Assembly (NCBI GenBank): GCA_036322835.1
Contig: AP027304.1
Coordinates: 3,100,001 to 3,164,000 of the forward strand
Direction of reading: 5' to 3'
DNA length: 64,000 bases
Source: Tenuifilaceae bacterium CYCD
Lineage (GTDB): Bacteria > Bacteroidota > Bacteroidia > Bacteroidales > Tenuifilaceae
This document shows positions 20,111-29,500 of this stretch, piece by piece; the first letter of the stretch is position 1; each line of letters begins with the position of its first letter. The notes beneath the pieces were generated by a model, which was given only the letters and a program-made list of their open reading frames with translations, was not told where the DNA came from and did no database searches. The position numbers were made by a program, and so were the translations under genes.

Positions 20111-21296
20111 TGGTTTCCACTTTAAGGTTAAAGAATTCGACTGTTTTTTGTTGTTGGTTTGAGGAAATTCCTGCAAACAAATCGTTGTACATCTGTTCTA
20201 TTTCGGCCTTAGTAATATCTCTACCACCTAAGCCACCAATGAAATTCTTCTTGAATACCGATGCATTTGCTTTTGAAAGGGCAGAATTTACATTTGTAAA
20301 GATAGTTCCCTCGTACCCAAAGGAGATGTCCTTATCGATAACGCCTATGGCTTTTACCTTTCGGCTCAGCTCCATGATCTCCTTTTCGGGGAATGGCCGC
20401 ATATAACGTATTTTCAGTATGCCAACCTTTTGTCCTTTGGCCCTTAGTTGTTCAGCAACCACACGAACAGTTCCCGTAATGCTTCCGAGAGTAACAATAA
20501 CTACATCAGCATCATCGCACATAATTTCTTCAACCATACCGTTGTAATACCGTCCAAACATATCGCCAAATTCCTTGTCGGTTTTCTTAATTACCTCAAT
20601 GGAATCGAACATAGCCTTGTTTTGTTGATATTTAAATTCGGTATTATCGCAAGGTTGTGAGCTGAATCCCATATTTTTTGGATTCTCAAAACTCATCTTA
20701 TTTGGAGTATCAAATTTTGGGAGGAATTTATCCACCATTTCTTGCTCAGGAATGTCAACCATTTCGTAGGTATGTGTAAGGATAAAACCATCGAGGTTTA
20801 CCATTATAGGAGTTAAAACTTTGGCATTCTCAGCAATTTTATAGGCTTGAATTACCATATCCAATGCTTCCTGAGCATCCTCCACGTAAACCTGAATCCA
20901 TCCTGAATCCAACAGTGAAAGTGAATCGCGTTGATCGCCATAAATACTCCAGGGAAGAGCAACGGAACGATTTGCATTCATCATTACAATAGGATAGCGG
21001 CCACCGCTTGCATAGTGCATGGCTTCGGCCATATAGAGTAAGCCCTGCGACGAAGTCGCCGTAAAGGTTCTTGCACCAACGCTACTTGCCCCCATAGTTG
21101 CCGATAATGCAGAATGTTCCGACTCAACGTGCATATATTCTGCGTCGAGTTCTCCGTTTTCGACCATTTCCGAAAGTCGTTCTACGGTGATAGTTTGCGG
21201 AGTAATAGGGTAGGCGGCTATAACGTGCGGACGCGATAGGCGAACACCGTGAGCAACGGCTTCGTCTCCCGATATAAATATTCTTTTTGTTTCCAT
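20103..21296 (-). CDS. porA: Pyruvate:ferredoxin oxidoreductase alpha subunit
   Basis: 397 residues, normal for the family. The N-terminal pyrimidine-binding region carries AAYPITPQT, HVESEHSA and TATSSQGL. SGWIQ and MVNLDGFILTH are typical of pyruvate rather than branched-chain enzymes. Domain II (about 255-370) has the VTLGSITGT and RYMRPFPEKEI motifs. It forms the catalytic heterodimer with PorB. Third gene of the operon; starts 22 bp after porD and overlaps porB. Choice of pyruvate as substrate rests on these motifs, so it is likely but not proven. Confidence 0.92.
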   Translation of the reverse strand: METKRIFISGDEAVAHGVRLSRPHVIAAYPITPQTITVERLSEMVENGELDAEYMHVESEHSALSATMGASSVGARTFTATSSQGLLYMAEAMHYASGGRYPIVMMNANRSVALPWSIYGDQRDSLSLLDSGWIQVYVEDAQEALDMVIQAYKIAENAKVLTPIMVNLDGFILTHTYEMVDIPEQEMVDKFLPKFDTPNKMSFENPKNMGFSSQPCDNTEFKYQQNKAMFDSIEVIKKTDKEFGDMFGRYYNGMVEEIMCDDADVVIVTLGSITGTVRVVAEQLRAKGQKVGILKIRYMRPFPEKEIMELSRKVKAIGVIDKDISFGYEGTIFTNVNSALSKANASVFKKNFIGGLGGRDITKAEIEQMYNDLFAGISSNQQQKTVEFFNLKVETND

Positions 21297-21317
21297 TTCT
21301 TGTAATGCTTTTTGAAT

Positions 21318-21617
21318 TTATAGCTCTTCCTTAACCATTGCAATAGCATCTTTCGGACACTCGTGTGCACAAACTCCACAACCCTTACAGTAGTCGTAAT
21401 CAACACCTATTTTGCCATCCTTTTTTAGTATTGTTCCATCGGGACAAACAGTGTAGCAGATTAAACAGAATATACATTTTTCGTTATCCACAACAGGTCT
21501 GTAGGTTCTCCATCCCGCATTGGTTTCGGCCAAAAATCCGGCTTCGTACTGTGGTCCTACAGGGTAATCGTTTATATGTGTTGGGCGTTTAAAGTCCCTT
21601 TTAACTGGTCGTTCCAT
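21318..21617 (-). CDS. porD: Pyruvate:ferredoxin oxidoreductase delta subunit (2x[4Fe-4S])
   Basis: 99 residues. A bacterial-type ferredoxin subunit with two CxxCxxCxxxCP clusters: C48, C51, C54, C58 (CIFCLICYTVCP) and C77, C80, C83, C87 (CKGCGVCAHECP). It carries electrons from the TPP site to external ferredoxin. The N-terminal ~45 residues (RPTHINDYP, WRTYRPV) match PorD extensions. Starts 9 bp after porG. Confidence 0.93.
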   Translation of the reverse strand: MERPVKRDFKRPTHINDYPVGPQYEAGFLAETNAGWRTYRPVVDNEKCIFCLICYTVCPDGTILKKDGKIGVDYDYCKGCGVCAHECPKDAIAMVKEEL

Positions 21618-21625
21618 TTGCTCTA

Positions 21626-22183
21626 TTATTTTGATTCAACCTTGCAGCATGCTTCGTAAGTACGGTTCACAATTTCGATATTTTTATCGACTAGCGATGA
21701 TTTCATCTCGTGGCGAATGCTGTTTATTGCCGATTCTAAGCTTACTAATCCCGAAACAGCCACCAAAGCTCCATACATTGCCGTATTGGTAATTGGTTTT
21801 CCAAGAACATCCAGGGCAATTCCTGTGGCATCTACGGCAATCACTTTGTAGTTCTGTAGAACATCGTATTTTTCGGGATTCTTGCTGTTGATTACAAATA
21901 CTGCATCATCTTTTACTCCGTTGATGATTGATGGTGTAATTAACGTTTCGTCCATAACAACAACATAATCGCAGGTGTTTACCTCGCTGCGATCGTGGAT
22001 CTTTTTGTCGTCAATCTTTGTAAATGCCAATACTGGTGCACCGCGTCGTTCGGGTCCGAACGATGGAAATGCTAAGGCGTGTTTGTCCTGAAACATTCCT
22101 GCGGCAATTCCAAGCAGTCTGGAAGCGGTAAATCCACCCTGTCCGCCTCTTCCGTGCCATCTTACTTCTTTCATTCTAGCCAA
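21626..22183 (-). CDS. porG: Pyruvate:ferredoxin oxidoreductase gamma subunit
   Basis: 185 residues. Gamma subunit, domain III-like, with the characteristic WHGRGGQGGFTASRLL, SFGPERRGAPV and VVMDETLI motifs. First gene of the porG-porD-porA-porB operon, the archaeal/thermophile-type order. It is separated by 177 bp from a divergent Lrp/AsnC regulator, which may sense an amino or keto acid and control the operon. Confidence 0.93.
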   Translation of the reverse strand: MARMKEVRWHGRGGQGGFTASRLLGIAAGMFQDKHALAFPSFGPERRGAPVLAFTKIDDKKIHDRSEVNTCDYVVVMDETLITPSIINGVKDDAVFVINSKNPEKYDVLQNYKVIAVDATGIALDVLGKPITNTAMYGALVAVSGLVSLESAINSIRHEMKSSLVDKNIEIVNRTYEACCKVESK

Positions 22184-22212
22184 TTTAGTTGTTCTTCTAC
22201 ATGAAAATTCAT

Positions 22213-22250
22213 GCTATATACTGCAATATTAGGCTATACTCGCTATATTG
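22213..22250. promoter_or_regulatory. Possible regulator-binding cluster between por operon and lrp gene
   Basis: GCTATA occurs three times (22213, 22233, 22242), the first two exactly 20 bp apart. CAATAT (22224-22229) and ATATTG (22245-22250) form an inverted pair. Lrp-family proteins often bind AT-rich dyads in such divergent regions; the assignment here is inference. Confidence 0.35.
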
Positions 22251-22314
22251 TTTGGTATTATTTAAAAATATAGATAATAAAACTGGTAAAGTGAAAATAT
22301 AAGGATAATATATC

Positions 22315-22322
22315 TACATTTG
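22315..22322 (+). promoter_or_regulatory. -7 box (TACATTTG) upstream of the Lrp/AsnC gene
   Basis: Matches the Bacteroidota TAnnTTTG -7 consensus and lies 38 bp before the ATG. No clear TTTG box is seen 19-21 bp upstream. Confidence 0.5.
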
Positions 22323-22360
22323 AGTTCGATTCTTTCTTTTAACCAGTTATATTTTCTGCT

Positions 22361-22819
22361 ATGATAAAACTAGATAGCATTGATCGTAAGATTCTGCGCA
22401 TTCTTCAGAACGATGGACGGATAACAACAAAGGAACTAGCCAATAAACTGCACCTCTCAAATACTCCTGTTTACGAAAGGGTAAGAAAACTCGAGAAAAA
22501 TGGTGTTATTGAAAAGTATGTGGCCGTTCTAAGTCCAGAGAGCCTCGATAGGAATATGGTGGTATTTATCGACTTAACATTACAAAAACACACCAAGGAT
22601 GTTGTGGAGAATTTCAAAAAGGCTGTAATGACATTTCCCGAGGTAATGGAATGCCATAATGTGTCGGGGGAGTACGATGCCCACCTTAAGTTGATGGTAA
22701 GGAATATGGAGGAGTTTAAAATTTTTATTGAGGAAAAACTGTCGGGTATTGAGAATGTGGTAACCTTCCATAGTTCGTTTGCCATTTCGTCGGTTACAAA
22801 GGTGGGGTTTGATATTTAG
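22361..22819 (+). CDS. Lrp/AsnC family transcriptional regulator
   Basis: 152 residues, typical length. The N-terminal winged HTH (about 3-60) begins LDSIDRKILRILQNDGR and includes LANKLHLSNTPVYERVRKLEKNGVI. The C-terminal RAM/AsnC effector-binding domain (about 65-148) has FPEVMECHNVSGEYDAHL. Such proteins form dimers or octamers and respond to amino acids. The gene is divergent from porG, so por regulation is the likeliest local role (inference). Confidence 0.92.
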   Translation: MIKLDSIDRKILRILQNDGRITTKELANKLHLSNTPVYERVRKLEKNGVIEKYVAVLSPESLDRNMVVFIDLTLQKHTKDVVENFKKAVMTFPEVMECHNVSGEYDAHLKLMVRNMEEFKIFIEEKLSGIENVVTFHSSFAISSVTKVGFDI

Positions 22820-22919
22820 ATTATCCTGTAAGGTAGAAGGTTCAACTTGATGATTGGTAGAAATGATTATCCGGTTGGCGATAATGAAGCTGTTTATAAA
22901 ACAATTGACTTTCAACTCA

Positions 22920-22948
22920 TTTTTAGTTAACTTGGGATTAACTAAAAA
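22920..22948 (+). promoter_or_regulatory. Perfect 11-bp inverted repeat just before a start codon
   Basis: TTTTTAGTTAA and TTAACTAAAAA are separated by 7 nt and end 8 bp before the ATG at 22957. As RNA this hairpin would cover the initiation region; as DNA it could be an operator. There is no T-rich tail, so a terminator is less likely. Confidence 0.5.
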
Positions 22949-22956
22949 CTAAAACC

Positions 22957-23370
22957 ATGGAAAAAACACATCGAGTTGCTCAAATTTACGGTTACTTGGT
23001 TTGCCTGGTTGCCGTTATAACATTTTTAATATGTACGGCACAACTTGTTAATTCATTGATTGACCTGAGTGATCCTATTCATGCCGGATGGACTCCAGAA
23101 AGTGCCCCAAGTCTTGCATCGTATGAAAACTACAAGATGGATATTTTAAAATCTACAAGTAAACAGAACGATTCAGCAACGGCTGCATATGTTCCCGATG
23201 AACAAACTCTACATGTAATGTACCAAGCAGCCCGCGATAATAAAATTCAACTGGAAAAGCACAGAGCCTTTAGGGCTATTATTATTCATGGGTTATTGGT
23301 ACTGATATGCATTGTTCTTTTTACAACTCACTGGCAATGGATGCGCAAGTTAAGTAGGTTGGAATCCTGA
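22957..23370 (+). CDS. Small two-TM membrane protein, unknown
   Basis: 137 residues. A hydrophobic segment at about 10-32 and another at about 105-124 flank a ~70-residue polar loop (contains SDPIHAGW and YEDNYK-like Lys/Asp-rich stretches). Both ends are predicted on the same side, with a basic C-terminus (WMRKLSRLES). I do not recognise the family. It stands alone, preceded by a strong inverted repeat, and is followed by a 279-bp gap that holds a -7-like box. Confidence 0.7.
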   Translation: MEKTHRVAQIYGYLVCLVAVITFLICTAQLVNSLIDLSDPIHAGWTPESAPSLASYENYKMDILKSTSKQNDSATAAYVPDEQTLHVMYQAARDNKIQLEKHRAFRAIIIHGLLVLICIVLFTTHWQWMRKLSRLES

Positions 23371-23446
23371 TTATATTAGCATGGTTTAATGATTCTCATT
23401 TTGCTGTTCAATTCAAATTTATCTGTACATATTTCCGAAAAACATT

Positions 23447-23454
23447 TACCTTTG
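23447..23454 (+). promoter_or_regulatory. -7 box (TACCTTTG) far upstream of the methyltransferase
   Basis: Exact TAnnTTTG match, giving a predicted leader of about 190 nt before the ATG at 23650. Within the leader, CAACC/GGTTG arms near 23510-23535 and a short CCCGTCCGGG hairpin followed by TTTTATT near 23562-23576 could mark an attenuator or a small RNA. Confidence 0.4.
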
Positions 23455-23649
23455 ACCCGTCTAAAAACTTTGGATGTTTATACTTAAAATGGATATTGTA
23501 CGGTAAACAACCTTTAGCGCTTTGCTTTTGGTTGTCTCTTCTTTAAATTCGGATACATTCCCGTCCGGGTTTTATTATCGTATTATAGTATTTTACAAAT
23601 GGCATGAGACTTTTTATACATAAAGTTTCGGCATAAAAATATAAACATC

Positions 23650-24423
23650 ATGAGTAACGAAAATAAATCAATTCACGAATTTGATTTTAGTTTAATCTGT
23701 GAATACTTTTCGAGCATCGAAAGGCAGGGGCCTGGCAGTCCTGCTGTAACCATAAAAGCATTAAGTTTTGTCGATAACCTTAATCACAATTCATGCATTG
23801 CCGATATTGGTTGTGGAACCGGTGGACAAACAATGGTGTTGGCACAGCATGTTCCGGGATATATTAAAGGAATTGATCTGTTCCCAACGTTTATTGATCT
23901 GTTCAACACCAATGCGTCACGTTTAAATCTACAGAGTAGGGTAGAGGGTATTATTGGTTCGATGGATAATCTTCCTTTTCAGGATGAGGAGTTAGACCTT
24001 GTTTGGTCCGAAGGAGCAATCTATAATATTGGATTTGAACGAGGCGTAAACGAGTGGCGTAGGTTCCTCAAAAGAGGAGGTTACATTGCTGTAACCGAGG
24101 CATCGTGGTTTACCGACGAACGACCATTGGAAATTGATGAGTTCTGGAACGATGCTTACCCCGAGATTGATACTATTCCCAATAAAGTTGCCCAGCTACA
24201 AAAGGCAGGATACGTTCCTGTAGCAACCTTTATTTTACCCGAAATCTGTTGGACTGAGCATTTCTATGATTTGCAGGTTAAGGCTCAGGAACTTTTCCTA
24301 AAGAGATATGCAGGCAATAAAACTGCTGAGGAAATTGTGGCGTATCAACGGCACGAAGCCCAACTGTACAGTAAATACAAGCAGTACTACGGCTATGTGT
24401 TTTATATTGGAAAGAAAATATAA
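23650..24423 (+). CDS. Class I SAM-dependent methyltransferase
   Basis: 257 residues. A Methyltransf_11/25-type Rossmann fold, with motif [13 protein letters not shown] (about 55-66), the acidic strand-2 end [10 protein letters not shown], and motif post-[20 protein letters not shown]. The substrate is not evident; ubiE-like enzymes and small-molecule O-methyltransferases share this core. The gene has a long leader and is followed by a hairpin terminator before rsgA. Confidence 0.88.
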   Translation: MSNENKSIHEFDFSLICEYFSSIERQGPGSPAVTIKALSFVDNLNHNSCIADIGCGTGGQTMVLAQHVPGYIKGIDLFPTFIDLFNTNASRLNLQSRVEGIIGSMDNLPFQDEELDLVWSEGAIYNIGFERGVNEWRRFLKRGGYIAVTEASWFTDERPLEIDEFWNDAYPEIDTIPNKVAQLQKAGYVPVATFILPEICWTEHFYDLQVKAQELFLKRYAGNKTAEEIVAYQRHEAQLYSKYKQYYGYVFYIGKKI

Positions 24424-24433
24424 ATAATTAAAA

Positions 24434-24468
24434 CAAAGACCTGCCTTTATTCGATGGGCGGGTCTTTG
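24434..24468 (+). terminator. Terminator after the methyltransferase gene
   Basis: A 12-bp stem (CAAAGACCTGCC paired with GGCGGGTCTTTG, one G-U) with an 11-nt loop, 10 bp past the stop. The T-tail is weak. Confidence 0.65.
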
Positions 24469-24493
24469 GTAATTAGATTTTAAATTTATTGCA

Positions 24494-25555
24494 ATGAATA
24501 ACTTATTACTATACGGCTGGAGCCAGCAGTTGCTTCAACAAAAACAGGCATCTAACTTCAAGAATTTTATGCATGGAAGGATATCCACTACGCATAAAAC
24601 TTGCTACGAGGTAGTTGCCGAGGATGGTTTTTATACCTGTGAGCTTACAGGTAATATGCTTTACGGTAGAGACCCGAACGAATACCCTACCACGGGCGAT
24701 TGGGTTATTTTTCAAGCAATATCTCCGGGCAAAGGACTCATTCTTGATATGTTACCCCGACAGAAATCCCTTTGCCGGTTGAAAAGTGGAACTGTATCGG
24801 AAAAGCAGACCATTGCATCGCATATCGATAAGGCATTTATTGTGCAAAGCCTCGATAGTAATTTCAATGTGCGTAGAACTGAACGTTTTGTACTACAGGT
24901 AATAGCCGAATGCATTCAGCCTGCATTGGTATTAACCAAAACCGATTTGGGTTTCAATGGAAGTGAAGTGGAAAATAGTTTAAAGCATCTATCGCATAAA
25001 ATACCTGTTTTCTATACTACTGTTCATGACCCGAGTAGTATTGATAAACTCCGTGAGTTTATTTTACAGGGCGAAACAGTTGTATTCACTGGTTCATCGG
25101 GAGTTGGAAAAAGTACATTGATAAATGCTTTATGCAGACAGGAGGTGTTTGCAACTGCGGCTCTAAGTGAATCAACTGGAAAGGGAAGACATACTACTAC
25201 TCGGCGCGAGATGGTGTTGATGGATCAAGCCGGAGTGCTTATAGATACTCCGGGTGTGAAAGTTTTTGGTGTTACAAATGATAATGCTGAAACACTATCG
25301 GAGATGATGGACTTTGGGGAACTTGAGTTGAAATGCCAATTTAAGGACTGTAAGCATATCAACGAGAAGGGTTGTGCTGTAATTAAGGCTGTTGAGAATG
25401 GCGAAATTGATAGGGGTGTGTACGAAAACTACCTTAAACTCAGGCAAGAGGCTTGGCACTATACCGCCTCGGTACACGAGAAGAGAAAGCGCGAAAAGTC
25501 GTTCTCGAAAATGGTAAAACAGTATAAAAACCGAAACTACAAGGATAATATCTAA
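24494..25555 (+). CDS. rsgA: Ribosome small subunit-dependent GTPase RsgA
   Basis: 353 residues. A circularly permuted GTPase that acts in late 30S maturation. An N-terminal OB-fold (about 25-95) is followed by G4 LTKTD, G1 GSSGVGKST (P-loop), G2 GRHTTT and G3 DTPGV in the permuted order. A C-terminal zinc knuckle follows, with CQFKDCKHINEKGC (C-x4-C-x-H-x5-C). All motifs are intact and the length is normal. Monocistronic, with a terminator 8 bp after the stop. Confidence 0.95.
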   Translation: MNNLLLYGWSQQLLQQKQASNFKNFMHGRISTTHKTCYEVVAEDGFYTCELTGNMLYGRDPNEYPTTGDWVIFQAISPGKGLILDMLPRQKSLCRLKSGTVSEKQTIASHIDKAFIVQSLDSNFNVRRTERFVLQVIAECIQPALVLTKTDLGFNGSEVENSLKHLSHKIPVFYTTVHDPSSIDKLREFILQGETVVFTGSSGVGKSTLINALCRQEVFATAALSESTGKGRHTTTRREMVLMDQAGVLIDTPGVKVFGVTNDNAETLSEMMDFGELELKCQFKDCKHINEKGCAVIKAVENGEIDRGVYENYLKLRQEAWHYTASVHEKRKREKSFSKMVKQYKNRNYKDNI

Positions 25556-25562
25556 TCAATTG

Positions 25563-25590
25563 AAAAGCGCAATCGTTGGGTTGCGCTTTT
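25563..25590. terminator. Shared terminator between convergent genes
   Basis: A 10-bp perfect stem (AAAAGCGCAA / TTGCGCTTTT) with an 8-nt loop and a further T, between rsgA (plus) and the nitroreductase (minus). It can serve both directions. Confidence 0.8.
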
Positions 25591-25600
25591 TAATACCAAT

Positions 25601-26200
25601 TTATTTAGTGTTCCTTCCTACTGCTTGGGTGTAAAGAACCTTCTCGTAATCCTTTAGGTTCATAATATCGTGAAGTTTGTCGCGGTTAACCAACCCAATT
25701 ACAGCAGTATTAAGGTTAGCGGAAGCGCAGTATAGGTAAACATTCTGACTAATAAATCCGGTTTCGGTTCCTGAAACAAACAGTTTCCGATTATCATCGG
25801 TGCCAACATATCCTTTTAATTTTGAGTAGTCCGAAACATAGATTAGCCCAACAGGTGCCGATTTCATCATTTTTTGGGTGCTAATATGCTCCCTTATATC
25901 TAAGGAAAGTATTGGGATTAAGCTGTGGGTTTTCTCTTCATATCTGAAAAGACCACTGCATAATGCAACGTAAACTGTAATGGTTTGCGAATTTCGGGCC
26001 GAGGGTACTGTACGTTTACTTTTGTTGCGGGATGTTCCCTCCATTGTAATTCCGCATGCAGCCCATAGTAGGTTCGATAGTTCCTGATCTGACAAACTCG
26101 AATTATCCCACTTTCTTCTTGTTCTTCGTAGTTGCAATGCTTTCATCAATGGAAATTCGAGATCTTTTTGAGGAGACGGGAGTGTTAGCGCTGTTTCCAT
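25601..26200 (-). CDS. Nitroreductase family protein (SagB-like)
   Basis: 199 residues. An FMN-dependent nitroreductase fold of the SagB-type dehydrogenase branch. Signs are RRTRRKW near the N-terminus (FMN phosphate-binding Arg cluster), LSNLLWAACGI, PSARNSQTITVYVA and a C-terminal GLVNRDKLHDIM ... TQAVGR. The physiological substrate is unknown. Convergent with rsgA. The 379-bp gap upstream to the next gene holds that gene's terminator and otherwise shows no coding frame. Confidence 0.88.
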   Translation of the reverse strand: METALTLPSPQKDLEFPLMKALQLRRTRRKWDNSSLSDQELSNLLWAACGITMEGTSRNKSKRTVPSARNSQTITVYVALCSGLFRYEEKTHSLIPILSLDIREHISTQKMMKSAPVGLIYVSDYSKLKGYVGTDDNRKLFVSGTETGFISQNVYLYCASANLNTAVIGLVNRDKLHDIMNLKDYEKVLYTQAVGRNTK

Positions 26201-26472
26201 AGTTAATTGTATAGTTACAGCTAAGATATTATGTTTGTAAATATCTATTTATCAAGGCATAATAAATTTTAAAACAATTTTAATTCGATACTGGTTTACT
26301 GTTTATTGTACTTTTACAGATGCTGCGAATGCGCGCTTTTCTTTGACTGAAAGTGCTCTTCGCGTCGATTTACTTTAATGTAATGGATAATATCTAGGGT
26401 TAATATTTGTTTTATACTATTGAAAGATCTTACAAAGCAAAGTTATCAATATGTAAGTGCAATGAAACAAAA

Positions 26473-26506
26473 ATCCCCTCTCTGTTTGTAATGAAAGAGA
26501 GGGGAT
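26473..26506 (-). terminator. Intrinsic terminator of the InlB-repeat surface protein gene
   Basis: An 11-bp perfect stem (ATCCCCTCTCT / AGAGAGGGGAT) with a 12-nt loop and a minus-strand T-run, 74 bp past the stop codon. Confidence 0.8.
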
Positions 26507-26579
26507 GTTAAAGTTGCTATTGTTTTAGATTGAAATCCTTTTATGCAGTGTTGTGAGTCCGTAATAAATTTTTGATAAT

Positions 26580-29500
26580 TTAGTTCTTCACAATTTGTCT
26601 TGTTACAATTCCTGTGTCATAAATTACGCGTAAGATATAATTTCCGGCAGGTTGATTGTTCATTGGCAAATCCCTGGTGCCGTTTTCAATTCTTTGCCGA
26701 ACTATAACTCTGCCGTTTATATCTATTAGTTCAACAGTGCAATCCTTTTCTGTTTTTATTGTCAGAATAGTACTTACAGGATTAGGGTAGATAGTTAGGT
26801 TGTTTATTTCTGATGTTTCAACCCCGGAGTTTATGTCCCAATGAGCGTAGAGCAAAACATCGCTTGCTGTAAGCATAGTGTAATTTGTTCCATTTGCATA
26901 TTCTACAGCGCCAATTTCACTGGTAGCCCAACCTCCAAATGTGTAACCTGTCTTTGTGAAAACATTGTTGTTTAAAGCAGCAGTAGTATTGTAGGCAATG
27001 GATTGATTTGGCATATTGCCTTCGCCTCCATTTGAAATAAATATTATATCGTAGTAATTTACTGTCCATTGAGCATAAAGGGTATCATTATGGGGTGTTA
27101 GCATAGTGTAGCTTGCACCATCGGTATAATCAATTGTTCCATTTGTGCTTGTCGCCCATCCGGCAAAAGAGTAACCTGTTTTTGTGAACATATTGCTGAT
27201 TAATGGCGTTGTGAAGCTGTATGCAATAGGTTGATTACTCATAGAACCCTCGCCGCCGTTTGCTACAAATACTATGTCGTAGTAATTGGCTGTCCATTGC
27301 GAGTAAAGTGTATCATTAACTGTAGTAAGCATTGAATAATCTGCTCCATCGGTATATTCAACTGCTCCATTCGTGCTTGTCGCCCATCCGGCAAAAGAGT
27401 AACCTGTTTTAGTGTATGAATTATTCTTTAATGATGCAGTTGAGTTGAAAGGAATAGTTTGATTTGCCATAGAGCCTTCGCCACCATTAGCAATAAATAC
27501 TACATCATAGTTGTTTGGAGTCCATTGTGCATAAAGTGTATCGTTAGCAAGGGTATACATGGTGTAATTAGAACCATCGGCATAGTCGGCATTTCCGTTA
27601 ACATCTGTTGACCATCCCTTAAATGTATATCCATTTCTGGTAAAAGTATTAGCGAATAACAGGTCTGATCTGCCGTATAGTATTGTTTGGTTTGGCATAA
27701 CTCCCTCACCTCCATTTGCTATGAATACAACATCGTAGGAATTTAATGTCCACTGGGCATATAGGGTATCGTTTTCGGTTGTCTGCATAGTGTAATTATC
27801 ACCATCTTCGTATTCGACATAACTCATAAGCTTGGTGGACCAACCCTTAAATGTGTAAGCATGTCTTGTAAATTCATTGTTTTTTAATGCTACCGTTGAA
27901 TTGTAGGCTATGGATTGGTTTGTCATAACTCCCTCACCATTATTAGGAATAAATACTATATCGTAGTAGTTGGCAGTCCACTGAGCGTAAAGGGTGTCGT
28001 TGCTGGCTTCCTGCATTGTGTAGTCGGCTCCATCAGTGTATGCTATTTCACCATTTGCGCTGTTTGCCCAACCTGCAAATGAGTAACCTGTCTTTAAGAA
28101 AGAGCAATTATTTAGAGCTGCTGTTGAACTGTAAACAATGGTTTGATTTACCATATCGCCCTCGCCACTATTTGCTATAAATACAACATCGTAACTGTTT
28201 ATAGCCCACTTTGCGTAAAGGGTGTCGTTGGTTGCGGTTAGCATGGAGTAATTGGCACCATCGGTGAATTCAACCGAACCATCAGTACTTCTGGACCATC
28301 CTAGGAATGTATAGCCTGTTCTTGTAAATGTATTGCTATTTAAAGCAACTGTTGAGTTAAAGGCTGTAGTTTGGTTTTGCATATTGCCATTGCCTCCGTT
28401 GGCATCAAAAACAACATCGTAGTTATTCGGAGTCCACTGTGCATAAAGAGTATCGTTGGCGGCAGTTTGCATAGTGTAAGTTGCTTCATCGGTATATTCA
28501 ACACTACCATTCGGGTTATTGCTCCAGCCTGCAAAGGTATAACCCGTTCTAGTGAATAGATTAAGGGGCAAAGTGGCAGTGTGTGTGTAGGTAATGGTTT
28601 GATTTTCCATCGATCCATTACCCGAGTTAGGGTTGAATACCAATTCGTAACTGTTTAAATCGAGAACTGCAATAAGTAGTGTATCGCTAATAACATTAAC
28701 CAGTAATGGGTTAATGTTGGTAATTGAATCGCCCAGCTGATTTCTCCATTCTACAAAATGATACCCTGCATTGGGTATAGCACTAACCTCACTAGGCAGA
28801 ACATTGGCATTTGTTACCTGTAATGTATCTCCTAGTATTGTTCCAGAATTAGAAGGCGATACCCTATATCTTGAAATTAGACCTATTCTGTCACCCTGCC
28901 ATTTTAAACGTGGACGTTGATAGGTATCGAATTTTATAGCTCCAATTTGCCATACATTGGTAAAATCCCAATCTGTAAAATTAGTATCTTGGGCAAACTC
29001 AGCGGTAGTCAATCCAAATTCAACCCCAGCGGTTTCTGTAGAATACTCACCCCAGCCTGTCGTCTTCCCACTTATCTCTTTATCCCAGTATGAACTTGTT
29101 ACAGCATTAATAATTCCGCAATACCGAGCCAATCCATTCCCATCTATGGCATCCATAGCCCCACCAGAATAACAATTAATAATATTTCCCCCGCTGTTAG
29201 TTCCTATAAATCCACCGCTGTTCGCTGCGTTATAAACCGCTGTAGAGCATTTAACGGTTACTGAAGAATAGCAATTAGTTATAATTCCCCTATCACAAAT
29301 TCTCCCAACAAGACCACCTACATCATAATACCCTTCAACAACGCCTCCTGCAACATAACTGTTTTCAGCAAAAATGATGGGATTAGCAATGTCGACATAT
29401 CCGATCAATGCGCCTGTATGGTAGTTTTGATTGGATATGTTTACATTTTCTAAGCCAAGGCTATCGATCCTAACTCCAGATCCCACATATCCAAACAATC

